From NCBI GenBank assembly GCA_964629885.1, contig CAZVRJ010000052.1, positions 1 to 16,006 on the forward strand: DNA of 16,006 bases, given 5' to 3'. Each line of letters opens with the position of its first letter. The stretch's first letter is position 1. A model generated the notes under the pieces. That model was not told the DNA's origin. It saw only the letters and a program-made list of their open reading frames with translations, and made no database searches. This document shows, piece by piece, positions 1 to 8,157 of this stretch. Source of the DNA: CAYWCV01 sp964629885 (lineage in GTDB: Bacteria; Bacteroidota; Rhodothermia; Balneolales; CAYWCV01). A program made the position numbers and the translations under genes.

Positions 1-821
1 TGCAAAATGGTCCTGCGTCTTTGATTGAGGGTGCCAATGTCCCCATTCAACAGGTCGGGATCTCGAATTTTAAGCTGCCTCTCAAGTTCCCAACAAGTAG
101 TGGCGAAGTAATGACCCTCGAAACCTCTGTTGATGGTTACGTTGGTCTCGACGCACGCAAAAAGGGGATCAACATGAGCAGGATCATGCGCTCGTTCTAC
201 AAATTCAAGGACGAAGTGTTTCATGGCGATGTTATCGACTATATTCTCCAGATGTACCGTACGGATCTAGAGGCTAAGACCAGTTTCGTACAGCTGTCGT
301 TCAACTACCCTATGCTGCTTAAGAGCCTTCGGTCTGACCTTGAAGGTTGGCAATATTACAGGGCTTCCCTCGAAGGTCAAATGGATGAGCAGGGAAGCGT
401 GAGAAAATTCATGCACCTCGAATTCGAGTACAGCAGTGCCTGCCCTTGTTCATTCGAACTTGCAGAGCACGCACGCGAAACACGCGAAGTGGTTGCCATT
501 CCACACAGCCAGCGCTCCGTTGCATACGTCACCGTAGAGTATAGCGGAACGTACGCCATCGAAGACCTGGTCGAGCGTTGCCGTCAAGCTCTGATGACCG
601 AAACCCAAGTGCTAGTGCTCAGAGAAGATGAGCAGGCATTTGCTGAGCTCAACGGCGCATATCAGAAATTCGTCGAAGACGCCGCGCGTCTCCTGTTCGA
701 GCAGCTCGACGCCGACACATCAGTTAAGGACTTTGTTGTCCGCTGTGTGCACATGGAGAGCCTCCACAGCCACGATGCCGTCAGCCGCATCTGCAAAGGC
801 GTTCCTTGCGGGCTCAGATAG
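1..821 (+). CDS. folE2: GTP cyclohydrolase I FolE2 (type IB), 5'-truncated by window edge
   Basis: FolE2 converts GTP to 7,8-dihydroneopterin triphosphate, the first step of folate and pterin synthesis, without the zinc dependence of FolE. Visible family marks, counted from the TTG at 21: the N-terminal VGISNFKLPL strand, the GINMSR segment (about residues 49-54), the SACPCS motif with C141 and C143 (one matches the catalytic cysteine region), and HSQRS at 162-166, matching the HNQRS block of the family. The frame stays open to the left edge with no stop, so the true start is probably upstream. The TTG at 21 could serve, but it would leave a short N-terminus, because family members usually carry a PDVQ-like segment before the VGI strand. 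It ends at TAG 819-821. It converges on kgd across a repeat-rich gap. The identity is firm; only the start is unresolved. Confidence 0.92.
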   Translation, partial: QNGPASLIEGANVPIQQVGISNFKLPLKFPTSSGEVMTLETSVDGYVGLDARKKGINMSRIMRSFYKFKDEVFHGDVIDYILQMYRTDLEAKTSFVQLSFNYPMLLKSLRSDLEGWQYYRASLEGQMDEQGSVRKFMHLEFEYSSACPCSFELAEHARETREVVAIPHSQRSVAYVTVEYSGTYAIEDLVERCRQALMTETQVLVLREDEQAFAELNGAYQKFVEDAARLLFEQLDADTSVKDFVVRCVHMESLHSHDAVSRICKGVPCGLR

Positions 822-833
822 TAAAGCGGTAGA

Positions 834-965
834 GTAGTAGAGTGGTTAGTAGTTAGTGGTCTATGCCCTAGGCATCTGCCGCTGCAAAATATCAACTTGT
901 CATCCTGTAGGGACCCAAGCTGTAAGCTTCTAACTACTAACTACTAATCACTAATCACTAATCAC
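834..965. repeat. Inverted arrays of 7-bp repeats between convergent folE2 and kgd
   Basis: The right array (931-965) is five tandem heptads: two of taactac, then three of taatcac. The left array (about 841-861) holds heptads of the opposite sense: agtggtt, agtagtt, agtggtc. As RNA, 841-860 can pair with 933-952 over 20 positions, including two G-U wobbles, around a loop of about 72 nt. Inside the loop lie two small dyads: atgcc-cta-ggcat (863-875) and aagct-gta-agctt (917-929). The last heptad contains the kgd stop codon (962-964, TGA on the minus strand). Because each heptad contains TAG, TAA or TGA and 7 is not a multiple of 3, the array closes all frames on the minus strand. It may act as a bidirectional terminator or 3'-end stabiliser, but it lacks a U-run. 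It could equally be a dispersed short repeat. Confidence 0.7.
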
Positions 966-3900
966 TGCCCCAAAGCCGACCTTATGAGCGTATCCTGCTC
1001 GAAGTTGTGAACTTTCATAGATCCAGCAGCTGGCGAAGCGCTAGCCATGCGTCCTGCATAGCGTAACCTGAGTCCCAACTCGGCTTCGAACAATGGATTC
1101 ACGAAACTCCATGCACCCATATTGCGTGGCTCTTCTTGGCACCATACCCAATCGGTGGCGTTTGGGTAATTAGCAGCGATTTCTCGCACATCTGCATCCG
1201 GAAACGGATAGATCTGCTCAATTCTGACCAAGGCCGTATCCGTAATCTTGTGTTCTTCGCGGAACTTGTATAAATCGTAGTACACTTTTCCGGAGCAGAA
1301 CACCACACGTTTCGTGTTTTCCGATTGAACTACATTGTCACCAATTACTAAATCAAACTTGCCATTTGCCAACTCATCGGCACTCGATACTGCTAGCGGG
1401 TGACGCAATAGGCTTTTCGGCGATATTACGATCAATGGTTTGCGATTCAACGTGAATGCCTGGCGACGCAACAGGTGGAAATATTGTGCAGGGGTTGTGC
1501 AATTTGCAACCTGCATGTTGTCTTCGGCACACAGCTGGAGGTATCGCTCCATACGCGATGAGGAGTGCTCTGGACCCTGTCCCTCAAATCCATGAGGTAA
1601 CAGCATAACAACCGAGCTCGTTTGCCCCCATTTTGCCTCACTGGCAGCTATGAACTGATCAATGATAATCTGGGCACCATTTGAGAAATCGCCAAATTGA
1701 GCCTCCCATAGCACCAAGGTCCCTGTTGAAACGCTGCTGTAGCCAAACTCAAATCCAAGTACGGCAAACTCGCTCAAATGGCTGTTGTAAACCTGGTACT
1801 TGCCTTGCTTGTCGAAAAGATGGTTGAGTGGCACGAATTGTTGGTTGGTCTCTGTGCCGTGTAGTACAGAGTGCCTGTGGCTGAATGTGCCACGTTCAAC
1901 GTCCTGACCACTGAGTCGCACATTCACACCTTGATCGAGCAGCGAACCGAATGCAATGGCCTCAGCATATCCCCACTCGATTTTCTTTTCATTCTTTTCG
2001 ACGATTTCGTTACGTTTGGCAAGGATGCGCAACAGTTTCGGGTTCGCATCGAAATCGTTCGGAACCGTATTAAGCTTCAATGCGATCGTACGGATACGCT
2101 CAAGATCGTAACGCGTATCGGCATGTGCATTGCGGTCTGATTGCCGTGTCGACATCCTGACAATGCGCTCTTCGTTTACTTCGGCACTCTTTGTCTGCTG
2201 TGCTTGGTCGAACGCGTTCTCAAGCAACTGATCAAACTCAGAGAAGATATCGTCGGCTTCTTCGCGTGTTAACTCACCCTTGCGAAGCAGTTCCGCAACA
2301 TAGAGGTCACGAACATTCGGATGCCCGTTAATTTCTTTGTACATACCCGGTTGCGTGAACGCAGGTTCGTCTCCTTCGTTGTGACCATACTTGCGGTAGC
2401 AAATAAGATCGAGAACTACGTCTTTGTTGAACTTCTGGCGATACTCGAGTGCGAGTCGCATCGCATGCACCGCACTCTCGGGTTGGTCACCATTGATATG
2501 AAAGATCGGCGCCGTTATCATTTTTGCCAAGTCGGACGCATACAGCGTTGAACGGGCGTCATGTGGCAGGGTGGTGAATCCGATTTGATTGTTGATGATC
2601 AAATGGATGGTTCCACCTGTCTTGTAACCACGCAGCTGCGACATATTCAGCGTCTCAGCAACAACGCCCTGACCTGCGAATGCTGCATCGCCATGAAGCA
2701 ACAAGGGCACAATTTTTTTATCAGCACCTTCGCCTAGTTCATCCTGACGTGCGCGAGTTGCACCCTCCACCACAGGATTCACCGCCTCCAGATGGCTTGG
2801 ATTAGGCATCAAGGTGAGTTTTATCGTCTTGCCGTTCAGGGTTGTGTGTTCACCTGTCGTACCTAGGTGATATTTGACATCGCCAGATCCCTGACGCGTG
2901 GCCGGATCCAAATAACCTTCAAATTCATTGAAAATTCGCTGGTACGACTTGCCCATCGTGTTCACAAGCACATTCAACCTGCCACGGTGTGCCATTCCCA
3001 AATAAACTTCTTCAACACCCATATCGCCACCATGCTCAAGCATGAAATCGACCATCGAAATCACGGTCTCTGCACCTTCTAACGAAAATCGTTTGTGGCC
3101 CACATACTTCTTATGCAGGAACGATTCGAAGGCCTCAGCCTGATTGAGCTTGTGCAGAATCTGGTGCTTGTCTTCGCGAGTAAGCTCTGGCTTGCTGTTG
3201 GTGGCCTCCATGCGGTCGCGCAACCAAAAACGCTCCTCAAGGTTCTGAACATGCATGAATTCAGCACCAATGTATCCACAATAGGTGGTACGAAGCATGT
3301 GAAGGATATCGCGAAGTGGCGCTTTTTCCATCCCGCCTAATCCGGCACAATAAAACTCACGATCCAAATCCCAGACACTCAAGCCAAAGTAGGATAATTC
3401 CAATTCCGGGCTACTGCCCGGACCATGACTCAACGGATTCAGATTTGCCAACATGTGACCGTTTATACGGTACATCTGGATCAACTGCATCACCGAAACA
3501 GCCTTCTTCGTTGCCTCAATCGATAAAGTGTCGCCAAATACGCCCGAGTTTTTGTCGGTCCCATACTGAATAGGCTCGTAAGGGATGTCCAACTCGGAGA
3601 AAATCTTCTCGTAGAAATCTTTTTCTCCATTCAGGAGGCTGTGCACATAGGCGAGGAAAGATCCTGACTCTGCACCCTGAATAATACGGTGGTCGTAGGT
3701 GCATGTAACCGTCATCACCTTGCTTATTCCAAGGTGATTCAGGACCTCGGGCGACATGGCCTGGAACTCGGCCGGATAGTTGATAGACCCAGTAGCGATG
3801 ATGGCGCCTTGGCCCTTCATCAAACGAGGAGCTGATGAAACCGTCCCGAGTGTCCCAGGATTTGTGATACTGATGGTAGTTCCCTCGAAATCGGGCACAT

Positions 3901-4627
3901 CTAAGCGTCCATCACGAGCTTTTTGCACCAAATCACTGTATGCGTCTACGAACTGGTCGAACGTCATCGAATCTACACCCTTGATGTTCGGAACGACCAG
4001 ATTTCGCTTGCCGTCTTTACCGGGTAGGTCAATTGCTATACCAAGATTGACCTGGCCCGGGCTGATCCGTGTCGGGGATCCATCAACAACATCAAAATAT
4101 GAATTAAGTGTTGGGTATTCTTTCAGAGCCCTGACAACTGCCCACGATATGAAATGTGTGAAGGTGGTTTTGGTCCGCCCCTTTTTCTCCTGATACTCAT
4201 TGATGATGAGACGGTCTTCGAACATCATCTTGACTGGAATCACCCTTAGCGATGTGGCAGTAGGTACGTCAAGACTCAACTCCATATTGTCGACGATACG
4301 AGCAGCGACCCCTTTGATCTTTTCAGCCTGTGCACCCGTTGGGAGAGTCTTCTCCGCAGCTTTGGCTGCAGGCTTCGGCTCAGGCTTCACTTCCGCCGGT
4401 TTGGCCGTTGCCGGAGGTGGAGGCGCGACGACAGCCTCATCGGTATGCCCATTCGTTTTGGCGACATCTATGGCAACATCGGGTGCTGCCTGTCCACCTT
4501 CTTTTTCTAACTCGGCAAAATAGCTCGACCAGTGTGCCGGAACAGACGATGGGTCTTTTTTGTATTGATTGTATAGCTCTTCAACCAGAGCCGAATTTGG
4601 TCCAAAAACGGATTCGAGGAAGTTCAA
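962..4627 (-). CDS. kgd: Multifunctional 2-oxoglutarate dehydrogenase E1 / succinyltransferase E2 fusion (Kgd/OdhA type)
   Basis: At 1221 residues this matches the size of actinobacterial Kgd/OdhA. Domains in order: an E1 N-terminal segment (1-45, with LVEELYNQYKKDPSSV); an Ala/Pro/Lys-rich linker (46-95); an E2 acyltransferase catalytic domain (about 97-350); then the ThDP-dependent E1 (about 360-1221) with AHRGRLNVL (546-554), MPNPSHLEAVNP, and the cofactor site GD (646-647) to NNQ (679-681). It should decarboxylate 2-oxoglutarate and pass succinyl on to CoA in the TCA cycle. No lipoyl domain is present, so a lipoylated partner is needed in trans, as known for Corynebacterium. The E2 motif reads DHRIIQGAES (312-321), with Gln in place of the Asp of HxxxDG. 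The start is TTG: an in-frame TAA lies five codons upstream with no other start between, and no Shine-Dalgarno sequence is visible, but residue 1 fits the family N-terminus. It is divergent from pepF. Confidence 0.93.
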   Translation of the reverse strand: MNFLESVFGPNSALVEELYNQYKKDPSSVPAHWSSYFAELEKEGGQAAPDVAIDVAKTNGHTDEAVVAPPPPATAKPAEVKPEPKPAAKAAEKTLPTGAQAEKIKGVAARIVDNMELSLDVPTATSLRVIPVKMMFEDRLIINEYQEKKGRTKTTFTHFISWAVVRALKEYPTLNSYFDVVDGSPTRISPGQVNLGIAIDLPGKDGKRNLVVPNIKGVDSMTFDQFVDAYSDLVQKARDGRLDVPDFEGTTISITNPGTLGTVSSAPRLMKGQGAIIATGSINYPAEFQAMSPEVLNHLGISKVMTVTCTYDHRIIQGAESGSFLAYVHSLLNGEKDFYEKIFSELDIPYEPIQYGTDKNSGVFGDTLSIEATKKAVSVMQLIQMYRINGHMLANLNPLSHGPGSSPELELSYFGLSVWDLDREFYCAGLGGMEKAPLRDILHMLRTTYCGYIGAEFMHVQNLEERFWLRDRMEATNSKPELTREDKHQILHKLNQAEAFESFLHKKYVGHKRFSLEGAETVISMVDFMLEHGGDMGVEEVYLGMAHRGRLNVLVNTMGKSYQRIFNEFEGYLDPATRQGSGDVKYHLGTTGEHTTLNGKTIKLTLMPNPSHLEAVNPVVEGATRARQDELGEGADKKIVPLLLHGDAAFAGQGVVAETLNMSQLRGYKTGGTIHLIINNQIGFTTLPHDARSTLYASDLAKMITAPIFHINGDQPESAVHAMRLALEYRQKFNKDVVLDLICYRKYGHNEGDEPAFTQPGMYKEINGHPNVRDLYVAELLRKGELTREEADDIFSEFDQLLENAFDQAQQTKSAEVNEERIVRMSTRQSDRNAHADTRYDLERIRTIALKLNTVPNDFDANPKLLRILAKRNEIVEKNEKKIEWGYAEAIAFGSLLDQGVNVRLSGQDVERGTFSHRHSVLHGTETNQQFVPLNHLFDKQGKYQVYNSHLSEFAVLGFEFGYSSVSTGTLVLWEAQFGDFSNGAQIIIDQFIAASEAKWGQTSSVVMLLPHGFEGQGPEHSSSRMERYLQLCAEDNMQVANCTTPAQYFHLLRRQAFTLNRKPLIVISPKSLLRHPLAVSSADELANGKFDLVIGDNVVQSENTKRVVFCSGKVYYDLYKFREEHKITDTALVRIEQIYPFPDADVREIAANYPNATDWVWCQEEPRNMGAWSFVNPLFEAELGLRLRYAGRMASASPAAGSMKVHNFEQDTLIRSALGQ

Positions 4628-4834
4628 ATCAGTGGGGAATTAATGTGACTCTTGTATACAGGTCCCCATTTCTCGGGGTACCCATCTTGATGGTAAATCA
4701 AAGTCTTAAATATACCCATATTTCAGACACAAAGGGTAATCAAAACGCAGTCAAACACGTTCATGTGGTGCACACCATGCACTTTCCAGATACCATTACG
4801 TATATTCCAACTAAATATTCACAAACGTAGATAC
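4628..4834. promoter_or_regulatory. Divergent intergenic region between kgd and pepF
   Basis: These 207 bases must hold the promoters of both divergent units; I could not fix either one with confidence. A near-palindrome CATGTGGTGCACACCATG (4762-4779) has 14 of 18 symmetric positions around GTGCAC and could be an operator. A stem with one bulge, ggtcccc (4661-4667) against ggggtacc (4675-4682), would lie in the kgd leader, about 35-55 bases before its start. A TGTATACA palindrome sits at 4653-4660. AT-rich hexamers such as TATATT (4801-4806, +) and TAAATA (4812-4817, +) are candidate -10 elements for pepF. No tRNA or small-ORF signal was seen. Confidence 0.45.
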
Positions 4835-6646
4835 ATGAGCGAAACATCGAAGATTACCGGAGCAGAAGCTATTCATTGGGACCTCTCCGATCTTTATCCA
4901 AACACAAGTTCAAAACAATTTACCGACGACAAAGAGAAGTTGGAGTCTGACTCTGTATCCTTTGCGGCCGACTACCGAGGCAGAATTGCTACATTATCGG
5001 CCATCGAAATGTCGGAGGCGCTTGGTCGCTTCGAATTGATTCAGGACATCGCCGGGCGTCTCGGCTCCTTTGCATATTTGACATGGTCTACCGACACGCT
5101 AAAGCCCGAAAATGGCAAACTGCTTCAAGAGATGACAGAGTTCGGCTCCAAGATTAACCAAAACCTCATCTTTTTTGGGGTCGAATGGCTGGCTGTTGAA
5201 GATACCCACGCTCAGAAATTGATCGAAGACCCATCACTATCGCATTGGAAGCATTACTTGGAGGTGTCCCGTTTATTCAAGGATCACACCCTCGAAGAAA
5301 ACCAGGAGCAGGTTATATCTATCAAATCTGTGACGGGGCGAAATGCCTGGGTACGCCTATTCGACGAAACACTAAGCGCGGCCACATTTGATCTCGACGG
5401 CGAGGTACTATCGGAGCAGGAAGTTCTCAGCAAGCTGCACAATCCTGACCGCGATGTGAGACGCAGGGCTGCAGAAAGCCTTACTGAGGGGCTAAAGAAA
5501 TTGTCGAGGCCTTTAACCTACATTTTCAACACGCTGCTCGTCGACAAAAAACTCAGCGATGAAATGCGCAAGTACCCACACTGGCTTTCATCCAGAAACC
5601 TTTCCAACGAAATATCGGACGACTCTGTTGATGCGCTGATCCAAACCGTAGAAAGCCGATATGATATCGCCCAACGATACTATCGTCTGAAGGCCCGCTT
5701 GCTAGGTCTAGAGACCGAAATGACCGACTACGATCGCTACGCACCTCTATTTAGTTCGGATGTCAAGATTTCGTGGGATGACGCCCAAAAGATGGTCACC
5801 GAATCATACCTGGGCTTCGATCCTCGCCTTGGCGATATCGTGCAGCAGTTTTTCGATAAGAACTGGATTGATGCAGCCATCAAGCCCGGAAAGCGAAGTG
5901 GCGCATTCTCTGCCTCGACGGTTCCGTCGGTGCATCCATACATCCTAATGAATTACGACGGACGCATACGCGACGTTCAAACACTCGCCCACGAGTTGGG
6001 TCACGGCGTACACCAGTATTTAAGCCGCGAACAAGGCATCCTACAAGCTGACACACCGCTCACCACCGCCGAAACAGCTTCCGTATTCGGAGAGATGCTC
6101 GTTTTTAAGAAGCTCTACAACAGCATCGAAGATCCCAAGGAAAAACTCGGAATGCTTGTCGGCAAGATCGACGATACGATGGCCACTGTTTATCGACAGA
6201 TAGCCATGAACCGTTTTGAAGATGCTGCCCACATCGCCCGACGCACTGAGGGTGAACTTACAGCCGAGCGGTTGTGCGAGCTCTGGCGCGAAACACAGAC
6301 CAAATTATATGGCGACTCCATAACCCTGTCGCCGGGGTACGATTACTGGTGGAGCTATATTCCACATTTTGTGCACACTCCGGGCTATGTATACGCTTAT
6401 GCATTCGGCGAGCTGCTTGTTCTCTCGTTGTACGAAGTATACTTGTCATCACCTGAAGGATTTTCCGACATCTATGTCGAAATGCTCACAAAAGGAGGAT
6501 CTGATTGGCCCGAAAACATCCTTAAGCCGACTGGGCTCGATATCAAGGATCCAAGCTTCTGGAAACGTGGCGTCTCGGCCATTGAAAAGATGCTCGACGA
6601 GGCCGAACAGTTGGCAGAATCTATTGGCCAGGGGGTTGGTGCATGA
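4835..6646 (+). CDS. pepF: Oligoendopeptidase F, M3 family zinc metallopeptidase
   Basis: A 603-residue cytoplasmic zinc peptidase of the PepF/M3B family, which cleaves short to medium peptides released by protein turnover or uptake. The zinc site is HELGH at 386-390, followed by the third ligand region TTAETAS with E413. The C-terminal PHFVHTPGYVYAYAFGELL stretch matches the substrate-binding His/Tyr block of the family. The N-terminal alpha-helical region (about 20-200) starts with WDLSDLYP, the usual opening of PepF proteins. An earlier in-frame ATG at 4763 would add a Cys-rich leader unlike the family, so I chose ATG 4835. No signal peptide is seen. It has no clear Shine-Dalgarno sequence. 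It overlaps the next gene by 4 bp (ATGA), so the two are probably translationally coupled. Confidence 0.92.
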   Translation: MSETSKITGAEAIHWDLSDLYPNTSSKQFTDDKEKLESDSVSFAADYRGRIATLSAIEMSEALGRFELIQDIAGRLGSFAYLTWSTDTLKPENGKLLQEMTEFGSKINQNLIFFGVEWLAVEDTHAQKLIEDPSLSHWKHYLEVSRLFKDHTLEENQEQVISIKSVTGRNAWVRLFDETLSAATFDLDGEVLSEQEVLSKLHNPDRDVRRRAAESLTEGLKKLSRPLTYIFNTLLVDKKLSDEMRKYPHWLSSRNLSNEISDDSVDALIQTVESRYDIAQRYYRLKARLLGLETEMTDYDRYAPLFSSDVKISWDDAQKMVTESYLGFDPRLGDIVQQFFDKNWIDAAIKPGKRSGAFSASTVPSVHPYILMNYDGRIRDVQTLAHELGHGVHQYLSREQGILQADTPLTTAETASVFGEMLVFKKLYNSIEDPKEKLGMLVGKIDDTMATVYRQIAMNRFEDAAHIARRTEGELTAERLCELWRETQTKLYGDSITLSPGYDYWWSYIPHFVHTPGYVYAYAFGELLVLSLYEVYLSSPEGFSDIYVEMLTKGGSDWPENILKPTGLDIKDPSFWKRGVSAIEKMLDEAEQLAESIGQGVGA

Positions 6647-8154
6647 GCAACAACCGCATAAGCCAAACAGAACTTTTTGGCAACGAAAGGGAAGAGGCCA
6701 TACTTCAACAGTTCAGAAGCCTACTTAGCGACATCACCCGTCTTGTGCGGCACGCTACTGGTGCACGTACCGTTGCCTTGCTTTGGGTGAACAAACAGCG
6801 CGAAATCTATGTGCCTGAGACCCACGCCAGTAATCGTCCCGATGTGGTTTTCAAAGACAGGATACCGTTCGGCACATCCTTTTTGGATGCTTATAGGGAT
6901 CTAGACGAGGCAAGATGGTTGAAAATTGGCAAGGATATCGACGCCGAGGCTTTGTCGCACTATTACGACAGAACATTCACACCCACCGGGCACGTTTATT
7001 TGCAACCGTTCAGGTCGAGTGGCGACACCGTTGCCATTACCGTGATCGAAACGGATTCTCCCGAGTGGACGCCCTCAGCCACTGAGGCCTTGTCGGCATA
7101 CGCTGCGTCGCTCGACAACCTTCTTCACACCTACCTCGAGCTGAGCAATCTTCTCGACTCCCAAAAAGGGTGGCTCGATTACGACAGAGCACTAGACGAA
7201 CTCATGCGCCGGCGCGACGCAGTAAGCGTTGTGTGGGATATGGCCCGCTTGGCTGCCGAGTTGATTCCTTACTCTGAAGTGTCGCTGATTCTGAAAGGAT
7301 ACTCCGAGTGGAAAGTGATGGGACGGTTCGGCATCCAGAATGGGATTCCAGCCACCATAGTTGGGGCTCCATCTATGGTAAACGAGGCACTCAAGACCGA
7401 TTCCGCAATTTTCTCATTGCATATTAATGGAAGCCCATGCAGGATAAACTCACGCGAGTCGACTGCCTCCGGGGCATCTATCGCGCTTCCTGTGCGCACA
7501 TCTGCTGGCACGTTGGCAGTGATGTTGGTGAACCACTCCGACGCATTGTCGTTTCATGACGCCAACCGCCATCAGCTTGCCAATTTAGTGCGTACCGTTG
7601 CACTCAAGCTCGACAGCATCGTAAGAAGTTCTAAAGGTGATCCGTTCAACGCTGCAAACGGAGCTATACGCCCTGAGCTGGCCGATGCCATTATCGAGCT
7701 TGAACTCGAAAAATTGCGAGAATCGGAATCGGGAACGCAAGTGCACGCTTGGGTTGGATATGCAACGCCGGCCGATTATTCAGCAATACGTACCAGATTG
7801 TCTACCGATGAACTGAAAGAGTTTCATCGCAACCTCCTCGGCCAGTTGGCCATTAACGATAACGGAATTGGAACACTGGTGATGTACCATGCTGATCATA
7901 TCCATGGATTCATCGTGTTTGGCAAAGAGGAGGACGATATTCAAAAATGGGGTGCAGCATTAAATAAACGAGTTGCAAAATCTGTGCGGACAGGTGAGCT
8001 CGATATCATTCCTGTGCTTCACCTAAGTGCCGTAAAGTTGCGACCAGGTTTCGACGATGCTTACGCCGTGCACGAACATGCCCGAAAAGCTCTGTCTCAG
8101 ATTGTACGTAGAGCCGAGACCGGATTACAGATAATTGACCCACAAGGGGACTAG
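6643..8154 (+). CDS. Putative tandem GAF-domain protein with degenerate GGDEF-like C-terminus
   Basis: 503 residues, not recognised as a named family. Two regions have the alternating strand/helix pattern of GAF domains: about 18-165 (ARTVALLWVNKQREIYVPE, then the QPFRSSGDTVAITVIE core strands) and about 183-325 (EVSLILKGY, then ASIALPVRTSAGTLAVMLV). The tail (about 343-495) resembles a GGDEF fold: a first helix, the strand GIGTLVMYHADHIHGFIVFG where the GGDEF hairpin would lie, and a final LSAVKLRPGFDDAYAVHEHARKAL segment like the closing AD-x-AL-x-AK helix. The signature is ADHIHG (residues 417-422), so cyclase activity is unlikely. No signal peptide or membrane segment is seen, so it is probably cytosolic. 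Its start overlaps the pepF stop, with AGGGGG (6630-6635) as ribosome site, and deoB follows after 3 bp. A sensory or scaffolding role is inference. Confidence 0.6.
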   Translation: MSNNRISQTELFGNEREEAILQQFRSLLSDITRLVRHATGARTVALLWVNKQREIYVPETHASNRPDVVFKDRIPFGTSFLDAYRDLDEARWLKIGKDIDAEALSHYYDRTFTPTGHVYLQPFRSSGDTVAITVIETDSPEWTPSATEALSAYAASLDNLLHTYLELSNLLDSQKGWLDYDRALDELMRRRDAVSVVWDMARLAAELIPYSEVSLILKGYSEWKVMGRFGIQNGIPATIVGAPSMVNEALKTDSAIFSLHINGSPCRINSRESTASGASIALPVRTSAGTLAVMLVNHSDALSFHDANRHQLANLVRTVALKLDSIVRSSKGDPFNAANGAIRPELADAIIELELEKLRESESGTQVHAWVGYATPADYSAIRTRLSTDELKEFHRNLLGQLAINDNGIGTLVMYHADHIHGFIVFGKEEDDIQKWGAALNKRVAKSVRTGELDIIPVLHLSAVKLRPGFDDAYAVHEHARKALSQIVRRAETGLQIIDPQGD

Positions 8155-8157
8155 AAC

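Noticed and set aside
931..965. Heptad array considered as a CRISPR or attachment site
   Set aside because: Repeats are contiguous 7-mers with no spacers, and there is no cas gene or integrase in the window.
3780..4193. A 137-codon plus-strand frame, and similar frames inside kgd
   Set aside because: Antisense shadows of a strongly conserved enzyme gene, with no family likeness and no ribosome site of note.
4763..4834. Upstream ATG that would extend pepF by 24 residues
   Set aside because: The extension is Cys/His/Arg-rich, unlike PepF N-termini, and overlaps the palindromic promoter region; the ATG at 4835 fits the family start.
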